This document shows, piece after piece, positions 21,701 to 32,687 of a DNA stretch of 64,000 bases. Position 1 is the first letter of the stretch, and each line of letters opens with the position of its first letter. The notes under the pieces are model-generated. The model did no database searches. It was not told the DNA's origin and was given only the letters and a program-made list of their open reading frames with translations. The translations under genes and the position numbers were made by a program. Source of the stretch: Ramazzottius varieornatus (taxonomy: Eukaryota > Tardigrada > Eutardigrada > Parachela > Ramazzottiidae); assembly GCA_001949185.1 (NCBI GenBank), contig BDGG01000008.1, forward strand, positions 245,648 through 309,647, read 5' to 3'.

Positions 21701-23352
21701 AACCATCGGCGATTCTTTTCTCAAATTTAGCATGACCACTTTTCTGTATTTCTGCTATTCGGCCTACCACGAAGGGAAACTGTCCTTTTTGAGAAGTCTC
21801 CAAGTGAGCAACTACAATCTCTACCGATTAGGTTTCCGCAAAGGTTTCGGGGAAATTCTGCTCAGTAGCAAGTTTGAGCCGACAGAGAACTGGCTTCCGC
21901 CATGTTTCGCACTGACTGAGAATACGGACAGCCCCAACTTGAGAACCCAGCACTGCGTCTCGGACAAGACGCTGGCTGACTGTGTGGAGTCGCTGATTGG
22001 GGCGTACTTGGTCTCGTCGGGAATCAAAGCGGCGCAGCTGCTGATGTCCTGGCTGGGCTTGAGTGTCCTGCCGGAACGACCCGGTGCGCAGGACGAAGAA
22101 TGCATGCTCAACCGCTACACATGGTTCCCACAACCAAGCACAGTTCTTCTGGAAGGCACTCCGGAAGACTTCCTAGAGCTTGAAAGGCTGCTGAATGGCT
22201 ATGAAAAGTTCGAAGGCCGCATCGGCTACAAGTAAGCTTCTTACCTTCCCGTAACATTTCGCTATCAGCTGGTTAAAGTTTTGACGGCTCGCAGGTTCCG
22301 CGATCGATCGTACCTGCTTCAGGCCTTCACCCACGCTTCGTACACCTATAATCGCGTTACCGATTGCTATCAACGGCTGGAGTTTCTCGGCGATGCTGTT
22401 CTGGACTATCTGATAACAAGGCATCTGTTTGAAGATCTGCGGTAAGTTTCAAGAGCAACTCAATTCCTCACAGATATCTTTTGGAAGGTTGGTTCGGTGC
22501 GGCTCCACCAACCGTTCCTTACTTGTTTAGTGGCCATTCTCCCGGTGCTCTGACGGACCTTCGATCCGCCTTAGTCAACAATGCCATCTTCGCTTCGATG
22601 GCGGTACGGTACGAGTTTCACAAGTACGTGAAGCTGCTCAGTCCGGCCATTTTTCAACTTGTCGAGAAGTACGTCAAGGAGCAACGAGAACGGGACCACA
22701 GCGTTACCATCTTCAGCGAAGATATTGTAAGCTTTTGTTCTAGACTTTCAGCACGAGCCTTTAGAAACAATTCGCAATTGGGTTTTAGTACTTTTACGAT
22801 CCCGCGGTCGATGAGGATATGCTAGAAGATGATGGTGGCGCCGAGGAAACTGAGTGTCCGAAAGTTCTGGGTGACGTTTTCGAGTCGGTTGCTGGAGCCA
22901 TCTATCTGGATAGTGGCATGTCCCTGGACGCCGTCTGGAGAGTGTACTATACCATGATGAAGTCCGAAATCGGTAAGAAGTGTTTTACTACCATGGTCTC
23001 AACTTGGTGAGTTATCATTTTCATGCAGTCAGAAACATACTCCCGTTTGTTTCTAGAACAATGCTCCACGAATATTCCGAAGTCTCCGGTACGAGAGCTT
23101 CTTGAACTTGAGCCGGAGAACGTTAAGTTCAGGTACTCCCGTAGAAGTTTTTTCATCTTTCAGCTATCCATTTTGAACTTGATCCTTTGTAGCATTCCGG
23201 AGAGGACTGCGGCTGGAAAGATTCGAGTAGTGGTGGAAATTTTCGACAAGGGAAAGTTCGTGGGTCTCGGACGGAACTATCGCACCGCCAAGTGTACTGC
23301 TGCCAAACAAGCGCTGAAATACTTGCGCTCTTTAGAGGATCGAGCGGCCTAG
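15723..23352 (+). CDS. DICER1: Dicer (Dicer-1 type ribonuclease III)
   Basis: Dicer cuts precursor microRNAs and long double-stranded RNA. Twenty-two exons join in frame to 1,850 residues. Domain order is complete: helicase (about 15-555), Dicer dimerisation/DUF283 (about 585-690, with [18 protein letters not shown]), platform and PAZ (about 730-1010, with [19 protein letters not shown]), a long acidic linker, RNase IIIa (about 1403-1535), RNase IIIb (about 1596-1770) and a dsRNA-binding domain. Catalytic acids are intact in both RNase III domains: [13 protein letters not shown] with [10 protein letters not shown], and [14 protein letters not shown] with [13 protein letters not shown]. The helicase is weak: GSDGGKS at Walker A, DECT at motif II, and motif VI reads [12 protein letters not shown]. 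This resembles microRNA-type Dicers. Intron 12 carries a long inverted repeat and intron 8 a MITE. Confidence 0.97.
17457..17570. mobile_element. MITE family A copy, Dicer intron 8
   Basis: The ends are inverted: TCGGCAAACAAAG on the left, and on the right the complement of CTAGGCAAACAAAA followed by ACTCGACAAGATCG. A degenerate core (GTGACGCAC left, GCATGCGCCGCTTG right) sits in the same inverted arrangement as in other copies. It occupies much of a 203-bp intron. Confidence 0.7.
18894..19028 (+). repeat. 41-bp near-perfect inverted repeat in Dicer intron 12 (candidate hairpin RNA)
   Basis: Bases 18894-18934 are the reverse complement of 18988-19028 at 40 of 41 positions, with a 53-base loop. 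The stem includes AAGTGCTTGCCTTCTCGTGA. It lies wholly inside Dicer intron 12 (18832-19130), on the transcribed strand. A transcript would fold into a long duplex that Dicer itself could cut. It could instead be a palindromic transposon remnant. No related sequence was noticed elsewhere in the window. Confidence 0.9.
19609..19656. repeat. Family B palindrome (CCTGCATAC ends), Dicer intron 13
   Basis: CCTGCATACTC on the left is matched by GAGTATGCAGG on the right, with an unrelated loop between. Length is 48 bp, like the other copies. It lies in the intron ahead of the Dicer PAZ-coding exon. Confidence 0.7.
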
Positions 23353-24017
23353 TCTTTCTGCTTCTCTAACTCCTCCGTTTTATCCGTTTTGAGTATTTTG
23401 TACTTTTACACTTCAGTACTCCGTGCTTTCTTATCCGGTCTTATGCTTCAGCAAATTTGAGCATTTTGCGGCGCAGAAGTTCTCTTTTCAAGTGTTTTAC
23501 AGCATCTTTTGTGCTGCGAGTTTGACTGTTTGGGTTTATAAAAATCAAGGGAGATGGCAAGTGTGGCTACTGTGCCACCTAGTGTGTGCCGGGAGTTCAT
23601 TCAACAAGGTCAACAGTCAACACCCCAAAACCCGAAAAATGACCTCATTCTGTTGTCTGCGGTTCCGGACGACGGTTTCGCCTGGACCGCTCCGTCTTCG
23701 AGTTTCGACTCGCGAAACCACTAGTCCCAGTTAACTAGTTAACTTAGTTGGCAGCTTCGCAAGAGCGGTAGATGCGCGATGCGACCAACTTGCTAAAATT
23801 TGACGATGCGATTTGTTAGACTGCCGCAACGCTTCTTTACTGTTCAGATGAGTTCTGACTTTCTACTCTTTAGTCTTCATCATCTTTCTGTCTCCTTCTC
23901 CAACTCCTGATCGAAGTTCGTTTGTTCCAGACGAACGGGATCTCGGTTGTCGATATCTACATTGTGGTAGAACGTGCGCAGGTTACAGACGGAGTTACGG
24001 CGAGGTGGAAGTGATAA
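23353..24017. other. Dicer-UBE2Z intergenic region
   Basis: Holds the Dicer 3' untranslated region and the UBE2Z promoter. I see no gene, repeat or RNA here. Confidence 0.5.
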
Positions 24018-26538
24018 ATGCCGAGTAGAAAACGAAAGATTTCAACTGAAACTCCTTCGCAAGTCGACATGAATCCTGCTGGAGCAGCAAAAGAAGAACC
24101 ATCCGTCAGCTCGGGAACGCGAAGTTCTAAAGCTACGGCGGCCCCCTCAGGTACTCAACCACTAGAAGCAGTTAGGCAAACCCGGTCGATGAGCAAGATG
24201 AACAATCCTCCCGCTAATCCAGCAGCACCAACTAACACTTCCGGTGAGATAATCCTTCTACGTTATGTAACAGAGTGCTCGCTTATAGGCAAAATTGACC
24301 AACCCCGCTCTCATCCTAGTAGCAACTTTCGGCAAAAATTGATACCAGAATAGAAAGAGGCTTGGTTTGAAGTTACATGAAGTAATTTTTAGGACGAGGA
24401 AAGCAGAAGAAACAAAAGCAAGCTGCCAACAGCGCTTTCGGGATGGAATGGAACGATGATGATGACGACGAGGACTTCTTCCCTCCGTCCTCTCAGCCTT
24501 TCGCGATACCAGTGTCAGCAGCGCCAAATCTACCCGGCGGAGCGTTCAACCCTCCTCCCCCACACTGGACTCCTTTTTTTGCCAGCCATTCCTTGCCTCC
24601 CTGGATGCAGGGCGCACCAGGCTCAGCAGCTTACGCTGCTACTCCTAATGGTGTGTATATGCCTCTATATCGATTTTCTTTCAGGTACAGAAAGGTTTCC
24701 GGTACGCGCTGGAGACAGGTACTAACACAGCTAGGTGATTTATTCTTGCCGTTCTAGGCTCAGGTTGGGCACAGGTTTCAGGGAATGGTCCTGCTTATTT
24801 CAAGCAGAATATGCCCCCTCACGGTCAAGGCTCTGCTGGTAAGTGGTAATCAATGTTCTCTAGCCTATTTTTCACTGAATCCGTAGTATTCTCGCAAATT
24901 ACTAGAACGTTACTCTCGTTTCAAGCTTTCGTGAAATTTGTTTTGCACTGGATCAAGTTCGATGTTTGACGAATGAAATTTTCATCTGTATTTTTGTTGA
25001 TAGGTGATGCGCCACCGTTACCATTTTCGCTGAGTGGTCTGGGGTTAGGACCCACCGATCCTTTTACTGGTCCTGGTGGTATGTTCAGCCTTTCGGGCAA
25101 GCATAGTTCAGCCAACCCTCACCAGAGTCCATGGGATCCTCGACAGTCGCCAGACTGGGACAAGACCGAAGCCTCCGCTATGTGCAAGAAACGAATGCAG
25201 CATGATCTGGCCAACTCTCTTTCGGACGAGGACTGCATGGGCATCTACATCCAGCCCGATGAGAAGAACATCACCAAGCTTCACGCCTTGGTGATCGGAC
25301 CCAAAGATACTCCTTATGAAGGGGTAAGATTGATTTCTGCAAGTCTGTCCCTTGCTCAAGTCAGTTTCGTATATTCTTTCCAGGGATTCTTCCTGTTCTT
25401 TGTGCGCTGTCCTCCCGACTATCCGCTACGACCTCCCAAAGTCGCTGTTTTGACTACCGGAAACGGAAGGGTCCGCTTCGGGCCCAACCTGGTATGACTT
25501 TCACTTTGGCTTTATTATATCTCGATGATTTTTATTTAGACGAGACGTTCATCATTCTTGGTTTTTTATTTATTCCAGTACAACTGCGGCAAGGTCTGCC
25601 TGAGTATTCTTGGGTAAGGAAATTCCTTCTTCTTCCAGCAACAATCGAAAACATTTAACATCGGCTGACTTTTTGGGGAATGTTTTTTCCCCAAGTGGTG
25701 CACGGTCTTTGCCAGTAACAACGGAAACGTAGGCCACGTTGCTTCGAGCTCGCATACAATACTAACTACACTACGAGTACGTACAGTGGTTAAGTGCATA
25801 TTTTTTGTTCGCCTCGTAGGACCTGGACCGGTCCTTCCTGGACAGCAGCCATGACAATGAGCGTTCTGTTGACAAGCATTCGTAGCCTGATGAGCGTCGG
25901 TGCTCTACGAAACGAGCCCTCGTACGAGAACCGTGCTCTGACGGAGCCCGCGGTGATCGCTTACGACCGAAACGTGAAGTACGAGACCATTCGGGTGGCT
26001 GTTCTGGACAACCTGGATATCGTACTGACAGCTGGTCAAACAACCTTTTCGGAGAAATTCTGCCAGGTGATGCTCAAGTCTTTCAGTGAGAATTGCGAGA
26101 CCATCATAACTCTGTGCGAGGTTGAGATCCAGCAACAGGCCAATCTTCCTCCTTCGACTACTAAGCCCCAACCCAGAGGCTACAATCCCGAAATGGTAAG
26201 TGTCGAGCCTTTCAGTTTGAGTTTTCGGAAAGCCAGTACCTAGGCAAACTCGACAACATCGTTTTTTTCCAAGTGGCGCACCCCTACATTCAGCAGCACT
26301 GGAATTGTGAGCCACTTGGGAACAATCCTGGCGAGGTCATTTGCTGAGGTCTTCATTCATTGGTAGCTGCATCTTTTGTATTTTCTTACTTCAGAGTTAC
26401 GTCATGTCTGTCGGTGGTCAGTATGGACCTGGTGGTGCTCAGCACAACTGGAAGCAACTGAAGGATCGACTGCAAGCCATGAAACCTCGGGTGAGGAAAG
26501 CTCTCAGTGGTACACAAGCCCCCATTACAATCTCGTGA
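24018..26538 (+). CDS. UBE2Z: Ubiquitin-conjugating enzyme E2 Z (USE1-type)
   Basis: UBE2Z is an E2 that in vertebrates accepts ubiquitin and FAT10 only from the E1 UBA6. Eight exons (24018-24243, 24393-24650, 24758-24838, 25004-25323, 25384-25491, 25579-25613, 25820-26195, 26395-26538) join in frame to 515 residues. A disordered N-terminus rich in Pro, Ser and Ala with an acidic patch (about residues 1-230) precedes the UBC fold. The fold shows HALVIGPKDTPYEGGFFLFF, then RCPPDYPLRPPKV, and the catalytic cysteine in NCGKVCLSILGTWTGPSW. The C-terminal extension (NEPSYENRA, then YETIRVAV) is typical of UBE2Z. The E1 partner UBA6 lies about 14 kb to the right. Intron 7 contains a MITE. Confidence 0.93.
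26241..26347. mobile_element. MITE family A copy, UBE2Z intron 7
   Basis: The left end reads TAGGCAAACTCGACAA. The core CCAAGTGGCGCAC is mirrored by GTGAGCCACTTGG, and the right end is a degenerate complement of the left. Total length is about 107 bp inside a 199-bp intron. Confidence 0.75.
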
Positions 26539-27575
26539 AAGACTTGCCCAAATTTTAATTGCATAGAATCTGATGCCATTACGTACTTTGTACAAACTCC
26601 GACTGTCCGATGTTCCTTTCTGGTGAAAGCGAATTTGCTCTTTACCCTTTTGCGGTCGACGGTATATACCTTTTACTTTTGCTACTGTTAGTCTGTTACT
26701 GAATCACATAATGGTAACGTCGGAAACGTCGAAATCGAATCTGTTGTACCGCACTGAACGAGTGACGACTTTTACAAAAAGTTGACTCAAAAGGCTTTTA
26801 CAAGTGTACGACAAAATTTACCGTTAAAAATGGGCGTAACACTTCAGCTGAGCTCACGCACGACTCAACCAATGAGAATTAGGTCTCGCTGCATGCGCGA
26901 ATTTCATTGGCTTTAACCATCTGGCTCCATACACCCATTTCTAACGGTTTATTTGATCGTACACTGTATGCACTACTGGCAAAACCAGAATCGATACCTG
27001 GAATCCTCGCATGCCACGAAACACAGTGACGAAACACAAATCTGAATGCCGGATCGAACAAAAGTGGACTGTAACGATTGAGTGCTGAAGTCCTTGCTTC
27101 CTGCAACGGTCCAAGAAGATGTGGATCAACTTGTTTCTCTGTCGAGAACCTCCGGCGGCCCTCCGGTTGACGAGGTCGGAAGTCTAGCCACAACCCAAGT
27201 GGTATACTGAGTGACGTAAGGAATGACGTCAGGCGCATGTTGTGACACAAAGAATTTGCGAAGTGCTGAATTAGAGGCTGCATGCTGACCCACTTTCAAG
27301 TTTTGACGGATTCCTTCTCATCTTTTCCTTGCGTTCCTTCCCATAACTGCTTCCTCTGGAAGTTAGAAGTTCAAGTATCTTGTGGATGGTGCAAGAAAGG
27401 ATGAACCATCGAACTAGTGTTAGCCCTTGTCTGTAAGCATGGCACTGCAACTGCCAACTGGCAGACTGATCCAAGATCTTAGTCCGTTTGTTTACACTTC
27501 ACAGATATTTGGGCAGTTGAAGTGTTCGACTGTATCTACCTAAGTGCTGCTCGACGACACAGCTTCTTCCACGAT
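26539..27575. other. UBE2Z-FBXW9 intergenic region
   Basis: About 1 kb without a supported gene. A 134-codon minus-strand open frame (26879-27283) lacks protein-like composition and is most likely chance. The right part should include the promoter of the next gene. Confidence 0.5.
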
Positions 27576-29593
27576 ATGGTGCTGGAGCCAACTACTGGCT
27601 TCTCTTCTGCATCTGCAAGAGGAAACGAGACAGCCTCGTCTCATACGGAGAAAGTTGATCAGATAGACATGGCATCAGAAGCATCAACGACTTCCTCTGT
27701 CACGCTTGACCAGCTTCCAGAGGAAGTTCTTCACATTATTGCAGCCTTCCTGGAGCCTGCGGATGTCATTGGAGGGCTTATGAGGACGAACGAACATCTG
27801 CATCGGATATTCTCCGACGAAGAGTACTGGAGGATCCGCATCAAGCGACGCTGGCCATCCACTTACCCAATCATCTCAGGTAGTCAGTGTTTCGACCATT
27901 ACGTCACTTTCATCTCTTCTATCGTGTCCGATTGTTTTACAGATCGCACGCAATCAAGGAATGTCTGGAAGAAACGTGCCTGCACTCGTGAAGCACAGTA
28001 TAACAAGTTCAGCAGTGAGGCGAAGACACCACTGCAGAACGTCTCGTTCGGAGCCGAGCATGGTGGCTTCCACTTCTCGGACATCAATGCGATGTGCTTC
28101 ATCAACAACGGTACGCACTCGCTTTTCTGGATAATATTCATAGCAGAACCTCAAACGCCAGTTTAGGACCCATTACTCCACTTTGTGTGTCTTTGATGAG
28201 GCCTTATCTAAGCTTAGTGGCTCCGAATATGGAGGCCGGAAGTGAAGACTCTGTATAGTTTACGGCTAGTTGCATTGATAGTCAAGTTACTTTATCTGTT
28301 TCAGGAGATGTTCTGGCAAGCGGTGGACGAGACAGGCAGCTGATTTTGTGGGATATCACAGCCATCAAGCGGAATTACGAGCAGAAAGTAGAGCCTGTGT
28401 CGGCGGCCACAGTCCAGACTATTCTTCACACCCATGGCGTAAGTTACGAAGTGCACAGTTTCGAATGGTAGATGCAGTAGTTGATAGTCCAGAATTGATT
28501 TGAGAAACAACTAAAGGAGGGGCTTTACGGAAACTCGTTGTTTTGTAGGGCTGGGTGTGGTCCGTGCAGAATGTCGGAAACTCCTTGAGCGCTGGTAAGA
28601 TATACTCAATAGATCATTTCGTTGCAGCTCTCTTGATGGAGGGAACGTACAGTAACACCTTTCCTTTCTTGCTCCTTAGGTTCCTGGGATGGCGCAATCC
28701 ATATCTTTGATCTCGACCATTCGACAGACAAGTCGAATAACTTCAAGTATGTACGCGCGTTCCTCAATTCCCGAAAAACCCAAGTACACTGGGTTCCATT
28801 TTTATTTGTTTGTAGGTGCGAGCAGGCCGTAACTTGCCACTTATGGCATAAGGATTTAGTGATCGCTGGAACGATCATGGGTTCCATTGTGGTCTTCGAT
28901 GTACGAGCCGGACCCAAATCTGTGTATAAACGCAAGCAGTCTGTCAATCAGGATGCCGTGCTCGGTGTACAGTGTGTCGACGATTACGTCGTCACTGTCG
29001 GTGCGGACAAGAAGTTCCATGTGCTCGATCTTGGTCGACAAGACTTTGTCATCAAAAGAAGCGTGAGCAAAGCAGTCCTAAACAGCACTGAGTGCAGTCC
29101 GATGCTCCCTTGGAGTCTAATTGGTGGGTGGTGTCTCTTATTCTGTAGATTCCCAATAACGATTTCGGCACGAAGATCGTCGCTAAAGAGGGCCACGTTT
29201 GGGTGGGCACCAAGCACGGTCAGATCCTCCTGTACGATGCAGAGGAGTTTGAGCTGGTGGAGAACTTCACGGAAGTCATGGGCCATACTGAGCACATCAC
29301 TGGCCTACACTTTGACGCCGGTCACCTGGCTACTTGCGGTCTCGACAGGAAGGCCCAGATGGTGCAGCCCACAAAGAGCGCTGAAACAATCTGGAAAACC
29401 AAGTCAGACACGGGTAAGTACCGCTGTATAACCATAAGGGCCGCTCATTGGGTCGTCGCATAGGTGAGCGAACGGACTAGTTCTTTTCTCTCACCTGCCT
29501 TTTGTTGCCGTTATAGGCTTCACCGCCATGGACTTCTCAAAAGACTGCACCATGGCCTTGGCATGGGGTTCGACCGTCGGTCTTTGGTGGTAA
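27576..29593 (+). CDS. FBXW9: F-box/WD40 repeat protein, FBXW9-like
   Basis: F-box/WD proteins are substrate receptors of SCF ubiquitin ligases. Eight exons (27576-27879, 27943-28110, 28305-28438, 28549-28594, 28680-28746, 28816-29062, 29149-29413, 29517-29593) join in frame to 435 residues. An F-box is visible near residues 47-90: LDQLPEEVLHIIAAFLEP, then EEYWRIRIKRRWP. The C-terminal two thirds form a WD40 propeller, with blades ending in SGGRDRQLILWD, AGSWDGAIHIFDL, GTIMGSIVVFD and VGTKHGQILLYD. The protein ends in GSTVGLWW. The start is the ATG at 27576; the frame is open slightly upstream without another ATG. FBXW9 is the best match in layout, but another FBXW paralogue is possible. Confidence 0.83.
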
Positions 29594-29962
29594 CGTACGT
29601 AGCCGCACTAAGTCACAATGGCTGTCAGCGGCATATCGATATCGCCAAGTTGTCCATGTGAGTCTTGTGATACCTTCTCCTATTACTTCACCGGTTCGCC
29701 AGTTATTTCACCGATTTCAAACAAGGCTTGAGTTGTTACTTTCTCGTCTTAGCCAGCTTACTCTTTCGTACCCGATCAAGAGAATACTAGTCTGTCTTCA
29801 CTGCCCCCGGAAATCTTTTGCGAAACCAGTTGTGCATGAAGGTGGCTGTCACTTTCACTGATGTACAGTAGGACAGGGACATTATCAATAAGGAAGTTAG
29901 TGGGGAACTGCTCGGAGCTAATATATTTCGTCTGCCGGCCTCGCAAATATTGACAAACTTAC
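29594..29962. other. Intergenic, nothing recognised
   Basis: Lies between the FBXW9 stop and the GH16 pseudogene. I looked here for the missing second exon of the pseudogene and did not find it. Confidence 0.5.
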
Positions 29963-30285
29963 CTTTCGGCAGTTTAGCTTCCCATTCGACTTCCCCGAGA
30001 GAAACTTGAATTTGTCCTTCGTGTCCACACGCCCAGATGTGTAGCTACGGTCACCGAAATCCGCTTTCCGTTCTTCAGGAGTCCGTTTGCTTGCCATGTT
30101 TTATACGGCAGGTGATGTTGCAGTTCGTTGTTCGCGGTGCTCGGAACATTTACTCGATTTCATTCGAACTCATTAATCGTGTTGCCATCAAAGTCATCTC
30201 GAAGTATCTCCACGTAGTTCATAGCGTAAACGTTTCTTGCAGTCGCCAAAACCAGTACGACACAAAAGACACTAATGAAATTCAT
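29963..30285 (-). pseudogene. GH16 beta-glucanase pseudogene, exon 1 only
   Basis: This is a broken tandem copy of exon 1 of the glucanase gene 300 bp to the right. It starts with a signal peptide and NYVEILRDDFDGNTINEFE, where the intact copy has NYVEIFRDDFRGNTINEAK. A TGA replaces the following Trp codon. At least two frameshifts follow, though GDRSYTSGRVDTKDKF and GEVEWEAKLPKG are still readable in different frames. A canonical GTAAGT donor remains at its 3' end. No exon 2 is present downstream. Confidence 0.88.
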
Positions 30286-30581
30286 GATTACTAACTTCTG
30301 ACGGCCTTGCTGATTCGGGCCAAACACGTACAATTTTGTGGCTGTGCTGGGTCGTCTATAACTCTGAGCGAAAATCGCCGGAACGGACGATCGTTTATCG
30401 ATATCAAGTTTTGACGTGACTTGCGAACCTGTTGTCGATCGCGGTTACTCCAGTTAGCTGTACATCGAGCTTCGTCGCAGAAACATTGAGCATAGTGGAG
30501 TCCAAATGGCTGCTAATCTAACTTTAGACTGACTTTAGTAAGTACCCAAGGTTCTTCGAACAGTTTTCCGGATCCATTGAT

Positions 30582-31553
30582 TTACTGCCATCTGTGGACG
30601 GTAACGTAATCAATAATAAAATGAGTAGGAAAAGGCGTAGAGTTGCTTGGGCTTCCACTGTACCAGCCGCCCACCGCGACATTCATGATCAGGTACATTT
30701 CTTCCTTCGGAATATGAGTTTTGTCGGTGATCTTGTATACCTCTCGTCCGTCAATGAAAAACGTCACTTGGTTCGGGTCCCAGATGACTTTGTAGGTGTG
30801 GAAGTCCGCTGTAAAGTCGATTCCCCAGATTTCCTTCGTGTCGTCCCCGTTGTTGGGTGCGCGACCGTAGTGCAGCGTGGTGGTAACTTTGTTCGGTTGG
30901 TCTCCGCGGGCTTCCATCACATCAATTTCCGGGGGCCATGTCGTACAAGGAGTGGCTGGTGGACATTGCCATTGCAACAGCCACAACGCAGGCCAAATTC
31001 CCGTTCCTGAGAAACCAGTTTTCGATCGGTACGAGTAAGCTCCTGCCTGACGTCACAAAGCTTACACGACAGAAACTAAGTTACAGCCATTGCGTTCACA
31101 GCAACACATGATGAACTTGACATGACATGCCCGGGACATACGCTCGACATGACATGCCCGGGACATACGCTCGACATGACATACGTGTCACACATGACAT
31201 GACCGGGTAGTAACGCGTGTCTTGCCTCTGGGCAGTTTCGCTTTCCACTCAACTTCTCCGTATAGGAAATTGAACTTGTTTTGAGTGTCCACCCGTCCGG
31301 AGGTGTAGCTGCGACCTCCGTAATTTCTTTTCTGGCTCCTAAGGAAGAGAAAGTCATGCTCCTGCCAGGTGTCGTCCCACACGTAATGCTGGAGCTCCTG
31401 GTTGACGTTACTAGGTGTTGTGATCCTGTTCCATTTGGCTTCGTTGATGGTGTTGCCACGGAAGTCGTCCCGAAAGATCTCTACGTAGTTTAGCCCATGG
31501 ATTTTCCCAACCAAAACGCACAGCGCTATGCATAAAACATAGTTGACAGCCAT
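30582..31553 (-). CDS. GH16 family beta-1,3-glucanase, secreted
   Basis: GH16 laminarinase-type enzymes cleave beta-1,3-glucans of algae, fungi and bacteria; in a tardigrade the likely role is digestion or defence. Two exons (31553-31226 and 31006-30582) join in frame to 250 residues. A signal peptide covers about residues 1-20. The catalytic motif PEIDVMEARGD (ExDxxE) is intact, flanked by TGIWPALWLLQW and, downstream, YKVIWDPNQVTFFIDG. The reading frame requires a GC-AG intron, with donor GCAAGA at 31225. The decayed paralogue next door has GT at the same place. The intron carries a 27-bp tandem repeat. Length suits a single catalytic domain. Confidence 0.92.
31117..31207. repeat. 27-bp tandem repeat in the GH16 intron
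   Basis: Two full units (31117-31143 and 31144-31170) of the type TCGACATGACATGCCCGGGA plus CATACGC are followed by a third, diverged unit. The unit contains the palindrome CCCGGG. The array lies within the single intron of the GH16 gene. Confidence 0.85.
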
Positions 31554-32018
31554 GTTGCCGCTCTGAAATAAAGTTTCTAAGGCCCAGAAGGGTGCATCCG
31601 GGTATCATACCAGTTTATGAGACAATGAAGAAGCCGCCTTGTGGTTGTTATCAAAATTTGAACTCGCTGTTTATCGATTTCTCGAAAACTTTCCAACGAT
31701 TAACGTCACTCAAAGCGTTCTCGATAACTTTTGACGAGCCATCTCAAGGCTGACTACGCCATATTAGAACAGAGTCTTCGAAAAGTGTTATGCGCGCCAC
31801 TTCCAGCCCAGACGAGTTCTTGGTAACCTGCTCTGAAGTTTTCTACTCCTAAATCCTACGCACGCAACCTCATCTGATTTTGGCCGGACCTTGATAAAAA
31901 CAGGCCATGAATTGGCATGAAACGAGCTTTTAGTCCAGGTTGAACCTGCTATCGCGAAATCAGCTTCTTCTGTCTGGCGAACCAGAGATCTGGCTGGGCT
32001 GGTTTACACATGATATCG

Positions 32019-32543
32019 TTATCCAGTCTTCAAGTCCAGTGGTTCATTCGTATTTGTCCGGCGTTCGACGTCAAAAACGTCTACCTTCTCAAGATCTTCG
32101 AAGAGAGCACGGGCTTCGCCAAGGAGCGTCGACGTGTACCTTTTCTTAGGTACCCGCTCGTGGAATAAACCGGGATTTCCATTGTCCGCTATTCCAAGCG
32201 TTGTTGGTAGAAGATACTTCAGGATACGAGTAGTGGAACAATTTATCTGTACACTTGAACTCAAGTCAACTGACATTAGATTAGGAGAAGAAACGTGTTC
32301 TTGAGAAAAAGATACCACAACACTTGACTCAAAAAAATCGGTCCAGAAAAGACCACCCGTGAAAGCACACCATCGAGCAGGAAAAGAGATCAAGATCATT
32401 ACAGCTAAACTCGTCCATTCAAACTTCAGAATTAGACTGCCACTTTGAAGAAAGCCTGCTCGACGCTGTGCAGGGGGAAAACTCGTCTCAACTGGGGCAC
32501 GAGATGTCATGACAAAGGGAAAAGGAAAATTTTTACAGAGCAT
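32019..32543 (-). CDS. Uncertain open frame downstream of NPC1
   Basis: An ATG-started frame of 174 codons lies between the NPC1 stop and the GH16 gene. Most of it has ordinary composition, but the end (STLLGEARALFEDLEKVDVF) looks protein-like. I recognise no domain. It may be chance, NPC1 3' untranslated sequence, or a gene remnant. Confidence 0.2.
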   Translation of the reverse strand: MLCKNFPFPFVMTSRAPVETSFPPAQRRAGFLQSGSLILKFEWTSLAVMILISFPARWCAFTGGLFWTDFFESSVVVSFSQEHVSSPNLMSVDLSSSVQINCSTTRILKYLLPTTLGIADNGNPGLFHERVPKKRYTSTLLGEARALFEDLEKVDVFDVERRTNTNEPLDLKTG

Positions 32544-32687
32544 TCAGAAACAAAGTTAAAATCAAAGATTGTCTTGTAGCAGACTAATCCCATGAGCTGC
32601 CATGTTCGTGTAAAAAGAGAGAGATAGAGTTCTGAGGACCTGCTCGGACCGACCTCGAACGGGAGCAACAATAGAGCAACCGAGCTC

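Noticed and set aside
26879-27283. 134-codon minus-strand frame
   Set aside because: Composition and lack of splice or start context suggest chance; no recognisable motif.
30582-31553. Recent bacterial transfer of the GH16 gene
   Set aside because: It has an intron and a eukaryotic-type signal peptide, and GH16 laminarinases are widespread in invertebrates; sequence alone gives no sign of recent transfer.
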